A DNA stretch of 64,000 nucleotides from Harmonia axyridis (lineage: Eukaryota > Arthropoda > Insecta > Coleoptera > Coccinellidae). Each line of letters begins with the position of its first letter. Within the stretch, counting starts at the first letter, position 1. The DNA lies in contig NC_059502.1 of the NCBI RefSeq assembly GCF_914767665.1, positions 27,484,812 to 27,548,811 on the forward strand, written 5' to 3'. Shown in pieces: positions 24,818-36,900 of the stretch. A program made the position numbers and the translations under genes. The notes beneath the pieces were generated by a model that did not search any database, was not told the origin of the DNA, and worked only from the letters and a program-made list of their open reading frames with translations.

Positions 24818-24874
24818 CATATGGCTCCACTTTTTCTTGAAGGTAACGCAGCGCTGTCATGTTACTTCGAATAA
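23900..24874 (+). CDS. Tc1-like transposase, C-terminus replaced
   Basis: An uninterrupted 324-residue frame in the space between GR-C and GR-D. N-terminal helix-turn-helix (LDQIIRWIQEGLSQREVSRR, then LNVSQSVVSRAW), GGGRQRSTT linker between the two DNA-binding parts, then the DDE core: D in FTDESRF (about residue 153), D in LIDDNARPH (about 247), E in DMNCIEHVW (about 281), 33-34 residues after the second D, as in DD34E enzymes. The last ~20 residues (after NALH) do not match the family: here the frame runs into the complement of a second Tc1 fragment. So it is lightly mutated but probably not functional. The start ATG 23900 gives the normal family N-terminus (MPRRR). Confidence 0.75.
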   Translation: MPRRRLASVQLDQIIRWIQEGLSQREVSRRLNVSQSVVSRAWNRFIQNDSVAYVHGGGRQRSTTAAQDRLLILNARRNPTYPASRLNRSLRVATGVLISNQTVRRRLHVRGLRARRRVQHPRLNMEHRVHRRQWAEEHRNWTLEYWSRCLFTDESRFRLVNSDGRILAWRERGRRYAEQFMVPTTAFGGGSICVWGGICLNQRTELVVLQNTTMTSQRYHDMIIEPIIVPFAAAVGENFILIDDNARPHRSRLVNEALETHAIDRMDWPARFPDMNCIEHVWSEMSRQLSTLEQPINNLEDLSNALHMAPLFLEGNAALSCYFE

Positions 24875-25150
24875 AGACTAAAAATCACCTACTTGCATAT
24901 GCATGACGGTGTATACGACGCTCAACATCAAAACTGAGGTTCACGTCTCTCTCCCCACGTCGTCTTACTCTTTTTCGGCCATTATGTGCACCCAAAGAGA
25001 ATAGAGATTCATCAGAAAGGACGACCTGATGCCATTCCACATTCCAATGTTGACGTTCTCTGCACCACTGTAATCGGTGCCGACGATGCTCAACCGTCAG
25101 AGGTAACACAAGATGGGGTCGATAATGCTGCAGTCCAAAAGACGCATTCC
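24818..25150 (-). pseudogene. Second Tc1-like transposase fragment
   Basis: On the minus strand 25150-24885 encodes a middle piece of a different Tc1-type transposase, with HRRHRLQWCRERQHW and VVLSDESLFSL (first D of the core) and a stop at 24885; a shifted frame continues with MTALRYLQEKVEPY towards 24820. It is joined head-to-head to the preceding transposase. Inactive. Confidence 0.7.
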
Positions 25151-25429
25151 ACGATAGAGAAGTTACTGAGAGAATCCAGGAAGAACTCATTGAATTACAA
25201 AATGATAGAAACTACATGGGTGCTTTCTAATCGATTTCACTTAAGTTGTTTCGGTGTAAAACGTACGATTGTTATTCATGATTTTCTCTAATTTAATTAA
25301 TTTTTATTGAAATTGATGAAATATTTTCATAAATATCGTTTAGATTTTTTGCATTGAAAGATGTCGGTGGACAGAACAGTTTTCTATATAAAAAATAATA
25401 AAGAACCTAGAAATATACAACAGAATGCA

Positions 25430-26460
25430 AGATATGAGAAATTAAGAAGTTACAAACTGAAGGATGAAAACGTGTCAAAAAAGTATGTTTAAGGATATAG
25501 TGACACAAAAACCAAATGGAATAGAGTTAGACACAGAAATGAGAGTTGAAGAGTTGTGGTGCAATTTCAAAACAGCCCTACAACAGTCAACCAAGGAGGT
25601 ATGTACTATGCAGTAGCATAAAAGTTAATAGGACCAAAAACTGTACATCATGGTGGATCACAAACGTGACGAAACATATAAGGGAGGAAAAAGAGAGTTG
25701 GAATAAGTACCTACAGAATAGAACACCCAATAACTACAAAAGGTATAAAGATGAAAGGGAACTTGTGAAGAAGGCGATGAAGGAAGATACATTGATTAGT
25801 TGGAGAGAGTTTGAAGAGAGAATGGAAAGAAATGCAGGAGACAATCAAAAATTATTTTAAAGAGTTTTGAGGCGCATGAGAGAGGGTAAGCAGATTGAAA
25901 ATGCATCTGTGAGCTCCAAAAAGGGGACATTATTGACTGAAGATCAAGAGATAATTGGAAGGTGGAAGGAACATTTCTTGGAATTACTGGGAGGAGAAGA
26001 AGTTGAGAAAGAGTTGCTGATGAAAGAACGGAGTATCAGTGTGGAGGCGGAGATGAAAATCAAATAGAAATTGATGAAGTGAGTGAGGCATTAAAGAAAA
26101 TTAAAAATGGAAAAACGTCCGGAAAAGATCAGATAACAGCTGAAATGTTGAAGAATATGGGCAAAAAGGGTTTTGAAGTTTTCAGGGAAATTTGTCAGAA
26201 GGCATGTTCTGCAAAGAAGAGGATTGGAAGATGCATTGGTTGTACCGATATTGAAGAATGGTGATAAGAAGGAGTGCAACAACTACAGGTAAATTAATCT
26301 AATGAGTACAGACCTGAAAGTATATGAAGGCATTTTGGAGACTTAGAAAGTGTATCGAGCATACTTTAGAAGCAGTTCAAAGTGGATTCATGAAAGGCAG
26401 AAGTGTACAAGACCATGTTTTTTCGATCAAACAAATTATACAGAAATTAAAGCAGGTTGT
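25430..26460 (+). pseudogene. Non-LTR reverse transcriptase remnant
   Basis: Several + strand frames separated by stops: 25546-25860 (ESWNKYLQNRTPNNYKRYKD), 25867-26067, 26079-26264 (EVSEALKKIKNGKTSGKDQ, ITAEMLKNMGKKG: the first RT block) and 26324-26455 (QSGFMKGRSVQDHVFSIKQI, the next block). Palm and catalytic YxDD are absent because the match ends near 26460. A worn copy of an endonuclease-RT type element. Between 25150 and 25430 nothing is recognised. Confidence 0.7.
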
Positions 26461-27212
26461 GGCCGTTCCCTTTGCTAAACGTTGCGGAATTTCTTTATCA
26501 CTTGGGGCGGCTTCTGGATTATTTTTCTTTTCAATTCTCCAATCAGAATGTTGATTCCTTAAAATGGAATTCAGCATATACGATTCAATTGCAAACGTAT
26601 CCTTCTTAAGAAATATAAGAAGTTTTTTTAATTTATACCTCAATAATCCATTATATTTTAATTTTAATTTTTTCATCAAATTAACTAGTGTTTGGCGTGA
26701 ACGCATTCAAATTTGAAATGATGGTTCATCCACGTATTCCGATTGTTTTACTCGATAATTTTAAAGGAAAAAAAAATATAATGTTCAAATTCACTAATCT
26801 TAAACATCTTTGCTTCGGGAATGTCTGCAACATCTAATCGATTCAAAAATAATGGTCCATCCGCATCATCCGATTGTTTTATTCAGGTAATCATATCAAA
26901 GATAATAATCACACTTAAAATACATTTTTTTCTTTCCTGTTAAAAGGCTTTTCATGAAAATAGTAATTTACGTAACAAGTCCGGAAAATAAGGTTTTTTT
27001 GGACGAATAGACAAAAGTCTGTGAGTCCAAAAAAAACATTTTCGGGCGTGTTGCGTACAATATTTTTTCGGCAACCATGTAAAATAACACTATCGCTGCT
27101 GCTTTCCATATTTTATTGCGATTGCGATGAAAAAAGATGCAAATTTTTGACAACTAATTTCAAATGAACTGTCAGCCGTTATCTCGGTTGCTATGGATTC
27201 TATGATTCTTTT
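26461..27212. other. Intergenic stretch, unassigned
   Basis: Lies between the RT remnant and the palindromes. Short open frames on the minus strand (26377-26706 and 26915-27153) carry no recognised motif. TTAAAAT/ATTTTAA-type short repeats are present. No RNA gene seen. Confidence 0.35.
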
Positions 27213-27310
27213 CCGGCCTAGTCCGGGAAGTACGTACTTTCCGGACTAGGCCGGGAAATGCTACTTTCTCAGAGAAAAACCGTCCGGGAAGTGAGCACTT
27301 CCCGGACGGT
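27213..27310. repeat. Two adjacent GC-rich palindromes
   Basis: First: 27213-27233 is mirrored by 27234-27254 with one mismatch and no spacer (CCGGCCTAGTCCGGGAAGTA). Second: 27279-27293 (ACCGTCCGGGAAGTG) is mirrored exactly by 27296-27310. Both share the core TCCGGGAAGT. They stand out against AT-rich surroundings. 27311-27975, up to GR-D, shows no further feature. Confidence 0.85.
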
Positions 27311-27975
27311 TGCCGAAAAAAGTAGTTTTCAGTAGTTAGTTTTTCACACTCAATCTACAATACAATACAAATTTAACAATCCAACCTAACCCCCTTCCGT
27401 TCTTTTGCTTAGTACAAAACCCCAAACCTGCAGATTGTCGACTTGTGTTTTTGCCGAGACGGCAGAAACGCTAGAGAGGTCCCAGAAACCCGATTATCCA
27501 ATATTAATTTTTAGCATTCTGCAAAGTTAGCTTCTGTTAAGACGCCAAATTTGGTCTCTGTCTAGGGTGGCAGTTTGGCTAACGACAGCCCAGGATACAA
27601 GCAAATGGATCCATCAAATCGCAAAGAAGAGTTTTTCACGAGATCTTCCTAGAGAGTAAATAAAAAGATAATAAAATATGTCAATATTTTTCATGTGAAT
27701 GCTCGATACTTTCACTGAGATTCAGATTACACGATCTCCTCAACTTGAAGCTTTGGTATTAAATCGATATGAAATAAATTTGATTTATAGAATCTTATTT
27801 ACACAACTATAATTCACTCTAGATCAGAAAATATTTAGACTCGCCTAAATTTTGTGGTAAATAAAAGATTCGAGTATCGAAAATGCTTAATGTGTATGAT
27901 ACTCATTACTTCCTAAGCACCTATTCACTGAACATCATAATGTCCTCATAAGGTGGATTCAAAATATTGATCGTT

Positions 27976-30900
27976 ATGGAGAAGTCCGTTATAAGAAGAG
28001 TGGACAAATATTTGAAAAGTTTAAATTTCTTTTCTATCGACAGATACGGAAACCCAGTTTGGAACAACAACTGTTTGAATTGTTTATATCATTACTCCCT
28101 AAAAATGACCTCCTTAATTTCTCCAATGAGAGGAAAATGTAATCACATGACTAAAAATTATAACGGCGAAACCATATTTTGGTATTCCAAGCGTGGTCTG
28201 ATTATCCCAGTCATTTTCCTCTTCATAAACCTCTCTGGTACTATCTTATTCCTTTATGATATGTTGAGTTCTTGCAGCGAGGATCGATTGAAATGTTTAT
28301 TGGAACTACATGATCATTTACTCATAATAAATACAATAATCCTAATTATTATCATTCAATTCAAGATGATAGTGCGTGCAGATGAACTCAATGATTTAAC
28401 TCATATAATAAAACACAGAAAATATTTCGGCATGAGGAATATCATTTGCAGCAAGTGCGGTATGAGAGTTTATATGATCAATCACATGAATATAACAGTT
28501 TCTGCTACTCTCATTGTCTTTTTTGGATTTGCGACTTTCATGGACAAAGGAACAGCTATTTTCAATTATCACGATTTCTGCATGTTCATCTGCCAGGGAG
28601 TTCAATTTTCGATTGCCTCCCAAGTTAGTCAGAAACTGGTGGTTATGAGGATTATATATAGGGCAGTTCATCGCTCTCTGAAGGGTTGTTTGCAGGCTTC
28701 CATCCATGAAGGAACATCTGAAGATAATCTGGATGAAAATTTGAAGAAATTTATACATCTCTACTTGAATCTCAAAGTGGTAATGGGCAAAATTTGTGAC
28801 TTTATGAATCCTATTATGGAAGTTTGGTTACTGTCTCATATAGCTTTGTGCGTATTCAACTGCTATGCACTTATTCAAGTGATTAATATCCAACCAGCTC
28901 TTGTCATTATTTTTACCCAGGGGAGGACAACTGTTACCATCCTGGTTATCATAAGTATTTTTTCAGATTGCCAGAAACTGATGAATGAGGTAAGAAAAGT
29001 AGTCGATTATATCCTTGAGTTTGGTGTTTTACTTCTGAATTTAACAAAGGCAAAGAGAAGCTTTATGATCTTTTTCAAACTTTCAGATGTTAAGAATTTT
29101 TATCATTTCAGAACACTCTGAATAACTCTAATTACTTGTCTAGCTGTAACCCTTTGTAACAGACTCAAGTTCTAGAGTTGTTGACAGACTTTGATTTAAT
29201 ACGATATGTTCTGGAATCTCTATACAGGGTGGCCACTTTTTCAATGGGATTGTATTGGTAACTTTTAAACCATAAGAGTTAGAAGGTCGGTCAAATGGAG
29301 AAAAAGTTGCATGCATAGAAGCATTATCAAGCCGTTCAAACAAATCGAGATTATCAGGGACGGTTATTGAGATATCATAAGAAAAGTAAATTCTGTCATT
29401 TTGATTTTTCTTTTTTTCCCACTTTATTTCAAATATTATCAAAAAATGTTACGGGAATTTTTTATTCGACAGTAAATTGTTCTCAATTTGACGTAATCAG
29501 ATTTCCTATCCAATGTTTCGTGCTCTCTTGGCCACCCTCAACCTCATTTTTTTCAATACGGACCTGTATATGACACTTTTCGAAATAACTTTTAACGCTG
29601 AATTCCACGATATACCATACAATGTCATTCAAAGTTGATTTTCAGGTGATTTTGACCCTTATCCAAATTTCTTTGGGTCGGATCTGTATTACATTTCGGT
29701 ACCTTTAGTTCAATTAACAACAACTAAGCAATACATTTCGATGAGAAAATCAACTTACTCATCTTGAACTGAATGGGACATATCAGAATCAAATTAAGAA
29801 ACAAGTAATAATTATTTACATATTTCAATTCATAATAATTAAACGAATTATCATTTAATGAAGGAAAAATCAAATGATTATTCGAAAGTAAATGAAAATG
29901 AATGAAGTAAGTGTTCGAAATGTCCACCATTTTGTAAAATGCACTTAACGGTTCTGGAACCCATACTTCTTATACATTTGCTTATTTCGTCTTCTTGAAT
30001 ACCTTCCAATATATTCTCAATCTTCTCGCGAGAAATCACTATTGTTGGATTTGTCATTTGTTCCAGAATCGAACTTTATTTTGATATCATTACGATATAA
30101 ATTTTGCAAGGATTGGTATTCAAATTTGAAATCATTGTATTCGCGTCTCTTCACTATTTTAAACAGCAGTTTTTGATAAATTGTATTCACTACAGATCCG
30201 ACCCAAAGAAAATTGGATAAGGGTCAAAATCACCTGAAAATCAACTTTTAATGACATTGTATGATATATCGTTGAATTCAGCGTTAACAGTTATTTCGAA
30301 AAGTGTCATAAAATATAGAGGTCCGTATTGAAAAAAATGAGGTTGAGCGTGGCCTAGAGAGCACGAAACGTTGGATACGAAATCTGATTATGTCAACTTG
30401 AGAACAATTTATTGTCGAATAAAAAATTCCTGTAACATTTTTTGATAATATTTGAAATAAAGTGGGAAAAAAAGAAAAATCAAAATGACAGAATTTACTT
30501 TTTTTATGATATCTCAATAACCGGCCCTGATAATCCCGATTTGTTTGAACTGCTTGATAATGCTTCTATGCATGCAACTTTTTCTCCATTTGACCGACCT
30601 TCTAACTCTTATGGTTTAAAAGTTACCAATACAATCCCATTGAAAAAGTGGCCACCCTGTATATCGTGGTTCACTTAACCAATTTTGATGAAAATCGGTA
30701 AAGGTCAGTCAGGTTATCTCCAAATGCGAAATAGTAGAACAGTATTTCAGAGATAGAAAGGTTTTTCCCTGAAGTATGAAACAGAGTATTTTCAATTCCT
30801 AGCAGTAGCACAATCAAGCAACCCAACCATATTTTATTCAATAGATCATGGTCGTCAGATAGTCTTTGAAATCATTTGAATTTAGTTTTCATTAAAAGAC

Positions 30901-33900
30901 CAATGAGAATTTTTTTTTCAATATACATACCTAATTAGCGATATATTTATTGTTCGATACAAGAATTAAAAAATTATCCATTTTCGACGGGAACACACCC
31001 TATCAAGCTTTTGAAACTAGTTCAAATTTTCATGCAATCTAATGTTTAAGATTTGCATGCCTAGGTTAAAGGAGACATTCAGATAGAACATACTTTGGTA
31101 TTCTTGAAATGTAATATCATTATTCTCGTACAAAGGTGCAACCCTTCATATTGTTCATAGAGAAAATGGGAACAGTTGAAAGAGTAGGGAATGTAAGCTT
31201 CACAGAAAAGAGTTTGTTACTATTGACTCAAGTTTATTGCAAACAAACTCGGCGAAATATCAATTATCATTTACCGAATTTATTTCCTCAGACCAAGAAG
31301 ACACTGAATCTACTTTTCTCATGTCCATTGAGCCAAATGACTCAAAAGCAAGGACTTTTGGTATGTTTCATTCTGATTTATTCCATGTTGAATATAACGG
31401 CGAACAAAGGACAATGATCTGTGTTTTTTTTGGAGTTCGTTCTCCGAACCGATAATCATTTCTTTACTATGTCTGTAACTTTCGCGCGAGGCTCGGGAAA
31501 CAGCAGAGTGGTCAATACTTTGAGTTTCTTTATCCTCTCAGCTTCTAGCATTTCAAGATAAAAAGTAGGGGCGACTGGGGAGGGTTGAAACATTTTTTAC
31601 AAAATTGTTGATAAAAAAATTGTGTTTAACAATTACTAATCTATTTATATCAGAGTGAATTTTAAGGACTTGGCTTAAACATTTCGCAATATTCAATTAC
31701 TGAAAAAGGAAATTTCAACCTTGATTCTGAGTTTTTGAAATTGTTGATGAAAAGTATCTCAAACCTCCCTATACATGGGAGGCTACACTATAAGGGAGGT
31801 TTGATACAATAAGAAATAAGGTAAAAGTATTAATACGAAATCTTCTTCTTCTTCTTTTAGCTAGGGAGTTCCCTGTTTGCTTGGCCTTGGTCTATTCTAT
31901 TTATTCATTCATTCAAATTTGGTCTATTCTGCAGATGAGGAAAACCAGCTTTGAGCCCATCTTTTCGGTGGTCTACCCGGCTTTCTCCTTTCTCTGGGTT
32001 GTTCATTCTTGCAGATGTATGCTATTCTATCTGACTCCATCCCATCAACGTGGTCTCTCAATACGAAATCAATGTTTTATTATCATAACACTACCTAATT
32101 CCTACATAATTCGCAAGTAAACATTTTCGTTTTACTACTGAGACTTGCACAGGCTGAATTAAATTCCATTTTCTGATGAAGATGACGATCTAGCTTGCAT
32201 CTACCGCAATTCATTATTTTCGGAGTCTCGTCCTCGAGAGCAGTGGATTCGTTGCCTGCAATGTTTGAAATGTCTGTTCGTAACTTCTAAATATTTTTAT
32301 ATTTGTTTACTAAATCTGTTATGATTTTTCTTTCACTATTATTCAAATGATTCATTGAAATATTAAAAGTATTTATCTCTACATGTTCATTAAAATTAAT
32401 TTGATACTCATTCATTAATTCATTAATCTCTAATCTTTCATTTTGTATCAACTTGAATGTTTGAATACAATCTAGGCCTACAAGGAAATTGTACTTTAAA
32501 TTTTCATTATTGATTATGAACACGTTTGCATATTTTTCTATATATAATATTTTTATCTTTAATACCATCTGTTTCGTGAACACCATTAATCGTTCTCAAA
32601 TTAGTTCTCTTTTTATAGCCATTTTTTGTCTCTTCATTGATCAATTTAGCATTTATCAATGATATATTAGATCCTGGATCAAAAATTGCAGTTATTTCCA
32701 AAATATCATTCAACCTAATTTTGAGATAATCAATAGTGGCACGATTAGTTTTTTGTATCATCGGTGCTTAATTCTACATCTAAAGTTAAGTTATTTACTT
32801 GTTTCAGTTTGTTACCTTTCTTTTCTGGATCTTTAAACCAACATTCCATTTCGGGATGAAATCTTGTTCCTTTTATTTTTATTTGTTTTTATTTGTTATT
32901 ATCTTTGCATATTTTACAAGGTATTTTTTCTGTTTTTCTTTTACAGTCAGGTTTAAACTTTTTGACTTCTGAATTTTTTTTCATGTACATGTTCTAATTT
33001 ATTTAATTCATTATGTAGATCTTCAGATTTTACTCTTTTTTCTCTATCAATTTTGTCTAATATGAAGTTGGGTAAACCCATAGCAATAAGATCAACAAGC
33101 GTATCACTATCCATAGTTTTTCTTACTTGTAATAGTAATTTTTCCTTCTTCATAGAATATTCTAATAGTGAACCTGCTTGATATCTAAATGCTATTGCAT
33201 ATTTTATTGGAGACCAACCTTTACATGAGGAAGTCTTACAAATATTTTCTCTCCAATCATTCCATTCTGCTGTGATAGTAAGTTTCAATAGAGTACAATC
33301 ATACCAATCTGCAGCAACTTTTTCCATAAATGATTTCAAAATTTCCATTTCATTACAATTTTCATCAATTTCGAATTTCTGTGGCCAATTTACCCACATT
33401 TCTCTCTCCACTATTTTCTTGGTTTTTCTTCAGTATCTTATCTAATAAATTTTTCTAATAAATGTTCTGGAGCACTAGTACTTGTAGTTGTGTCACTGCT
33501 TTTTCTTCACTCACTTCCTCTATGTATACGTTTTCAAATTGGATATTTCCATCCTCATCGAAATAAGTATTTTTCATTTCTTTTGTTAAACTCACCCACA
33601 CTCTCCTTGTTTGGCCCCTTTGTGAGCAAGTTTTCTTGATTTTTGTATATGCCGTAGTTTTTAGTAATTCTACATGTAATAATGCATTGGAATACTCATT
33701 TGGGATTTTGAATGTATTTCCATCCGTTGTAGTTATTCTGGTCACACAAAGCACATTTGACTTTCCACCTGGAGCAGCCAGCATTTTGAATGTGAACTTC
33801 AACTTTTCCATAGTGATTTAAAACCAGAATGTTGTTTTATAATGTGATTAAATTCTTGATTGATTCTTGATTAATTGATCTGATTTGTTTTTCTCTACGA

Positions 33901-36900
33901 TTTCATGCCAACCAAGTGTCTTTCTGATTGGTATAGAAACAGCTTTGTTATTTACAGAGAAACGCAGCTGTTTTTATTCCAATCAGAAAGATATGCGAAA
34001 TATATAGAGAGGTTTTGATACGTGTATCATCCCTCCCGACACATACTGTATCAGACCTCCCTAGAAGACAAATTTAGAAAATATATGTCGTGAACATATT
34101 ATGATATTCGATTGAAAATCTGTACTTCTGGCGTCTATTTTCTAAATGAATAGAGTAATGAATTTCGTTAGTTTTCGTTGATAAATAGATTACGCCTTAC
34201 GTTTTTTACAATGGCTTCAAATCGTTTGAGTATGCTCTTTCATGTGGCGTTCCCCAGGGATCAAATTTGGGGCCATTGTTGTTTGTTATATACATCAATG
34301 ATCTTCTCACCTCACATAGATGTCCAGCATTGGCTTTCGCAGACGACTTTAAACTCTACTTGAGAATCCGTGATGTGGCTGATTTGCTGTTTCTCCAGTC
34401 GTGCTTGGAATATGTTCATGGTTGGTGCTTATGCAACAGACTTGTGTTAAATATGGACAAATGTTTCAAGGTCACATACACTAGAAAGTCAACTCCTCTA
34501 TCGTATGGCTATCATATTGCTGAGAAATTTTTCAGCTTTAATCTGAAATATGTGACCTCGGAGTTTTATTTGACTCCTCATTCAGCTTTATCCCGCATAT
34601 AGATCAGCTTTGTGCATCAGCTACTCGAGCTTTAGGCTTTGTTTTTAGATGCAGCAGTGAGTTCGGGGATTGGTCGATATTGAGGAATCTCTATTTCGCG
34701 CTGGTTGTCAGTAAGTTGGAGTATGCTCACTTGGTGTGGTTCCCTATTTATGACTGTCATCTGCCGTGATTGGAGTGTATTCATAGGAGATTTTTTAAAT
34801 ATGTGTTTTTCAAGAGAACAGGGCGGTATCCTGAGCATGGAGCAAACCTTTCTGATGTTATGGAGGAGTTGAGGATATCCTCGTTACTTGATAGACATGA
34901 AGAACAATGTGCCAGGTTTGCCCGTGGATTGTTAGCCAACAGGATAGACTCACCATATCTTCTGTCCAAGATGTCTTTCAATGTGCCGAGACTAGCAGCG
35001 AGGTCGACACCAGTTTTCTATTCACCTACGGCTCGGACTAATATTTCTGAACGATCTCCAGTTAACCGTATTTGTAAAAGTGCTGATAAACTAAGAGTTA
35101 ATGTTTTTGGTTGAGTTTCGGGAAGTGAATTTTCAAGAGGGTAATGCATCATGTTGATGTGTTGAATTATTTTTGTGTATTCTGCACTGTATATTGTATA
35201 TTATTTTTACCCTGTAATTGGGATATTCCTGTTGGGTAATAAAGAAATGTTATTATTATTATTATTATTATTTTTTGTAGAGCATATTCTTTCATCAAAT
35301 ATGTAGAAAACACACTTTATGCTTAGAAACTCTTGTTCGTGACGCGACTGTTGCTAGATTTCAACTGACTCTATTTCCACACTCAAATGGACAATGCACG
35401 CGATTATGCATTCTCTGAAGAAACGAGGCGGGAAATTTGAACGTGTATCAAACCCCTTGTATTAACCCTCCCCAGTCTCTCCTACTCTTATTTAAGAAAT
35501 AAACTACAAATTGAACAATGAATATTTCAGCTCAAATATACGTCTTATTTTGACGAAAATGCAGAAATATATAGATCACAGGGTAATCCATTTCAGGTAA
35601 CAAGTAACAACATAGTAACAAGTACAACAGCAGTAGCAATGTTGTTACAGATTTCATCAGATACATATCTGATGAAATCTTCTTAACTTCACGATCTTCT
35701 CCCACAATTATATAACTTGCCATCACCCTATATAATGTATAATCTTTGATAAATAAAGATTAATGATGTAATCAATTGCTCTCGTCAAACACGAGTGGAA
35801 CACAGAAAATACCCTCTAATAGAACCAACCATCCAAAATTACTCTTCGAAATTTGTAATCAACAGGAGAGATCTAATTACACTACAGAGATTACGAATTG
35901 GACACACCATAACAACACATATGTTTTTAATAAAGAAGACGCACCCAAATGCAACTTTTGCAATGTCCATCTCTCAGTTGAGCATATTTTAGACCACTGT
36001 CCAGGCTTACATACCAAAAGAAAAATTCACGATGTTCCTTCGAAGATAGAAGACGTCCTCAATATTAATAACACTCAAGTGCAGAATACCCTGAAATTCA
36101 TCAGAGACATAATTTTCAGAATATAATTGTTTAGTTATAGTATATTACTGTAAACTTATAATGTTATAATTTAATGTATCATAAACGCAAATGACCTAGT
36201 TGTCGAAGCGTGTATTCAATAAAAAAAAATTGCCCTGAAAAATGTATGCTTTATTGAACAATACGGATTGTACTTCAATCTATTTTGGTGGAGGGTCCAA
36301 AACTCGAATCAAAATTTCATGATCATTTTCGAAACCATGAGAGGAATTGTCCAATAACGAAATCAACTTGCGCATTTGGCCATCAACACCACCTTAAATT
36401 TTCAAAAAGCAAAATCCTGTTGAATACAGTAGCATTTTCTCGAAATGCCATGGCATCGAAGTCAAAACTTTGTTTATCATCAATTCAATATTCCATGGGC
36501 CAGATTGTGGTTATTTCAACCTGAAATGTTTGAGATATATGATATATGGCAAAATATTGATCTTTATACCAAATTAATAAATATTTGTAATTTCATGAAA
36601 TATTGTCTAGATCTCTGGAATAATTTATCGATCGTTTCCTGGTTAGCTTTAACTTCAGCAGCTATCATATCCAGCTCTCTCTTCAACGAAAATCAATGAA
36701 AATCTCATCTCTTCCAAACTTACCTATTAACAGAGCTGACAACTTGTCATGAATCATGTGCTTAATATACCTCGTTCAGCTTCTCACGTTTGATTTGCAT
36801 GAGTTCCAACAGTCTCTTCCAATCTTTTTCGATTTCTTCTTTAGCATGGTGATTCCACTGTATCAACTCTTTTTCCTCGTTTATTACACTTTGTACTCTT

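Larger units (their letters stand above)
31564..35487. mobile_element. 3.9-kb segment bounded by 29-bp inverted repeats
   Basis: The left end AGTAGGGGCGACTGGGGAGG (31564) is mirrored by CCTCCCCAGTCTCTCCTACT (about 35468-35487). Inside are a minus-strand gag-protease remnant (32287-33811) and a + strand RT remnant (34180-35275). Further copies of a GGAGGTTTGATAC motif occur near 31796 and, complementary, near 34010-34070. Either a DNA transposon whose own gene is gone and which collected retroelements, or a chance boundary. Confidence 0.5.

Noticed and set aside
29151..29223. Candidate loop exon cut by the foldback element (L-E-S-L-Y...)
   Set aside because: Does not match the conserved start or length and runs into a stop; chance resemblance.
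31137..31193. Another candidate loop exon for GR-D (V-Q-P-F-I-L-F..., donor GTAAGC)
   Set aside because: Only 19 codons with a weak acceptor (AAAG); superseded by 31292-31360.
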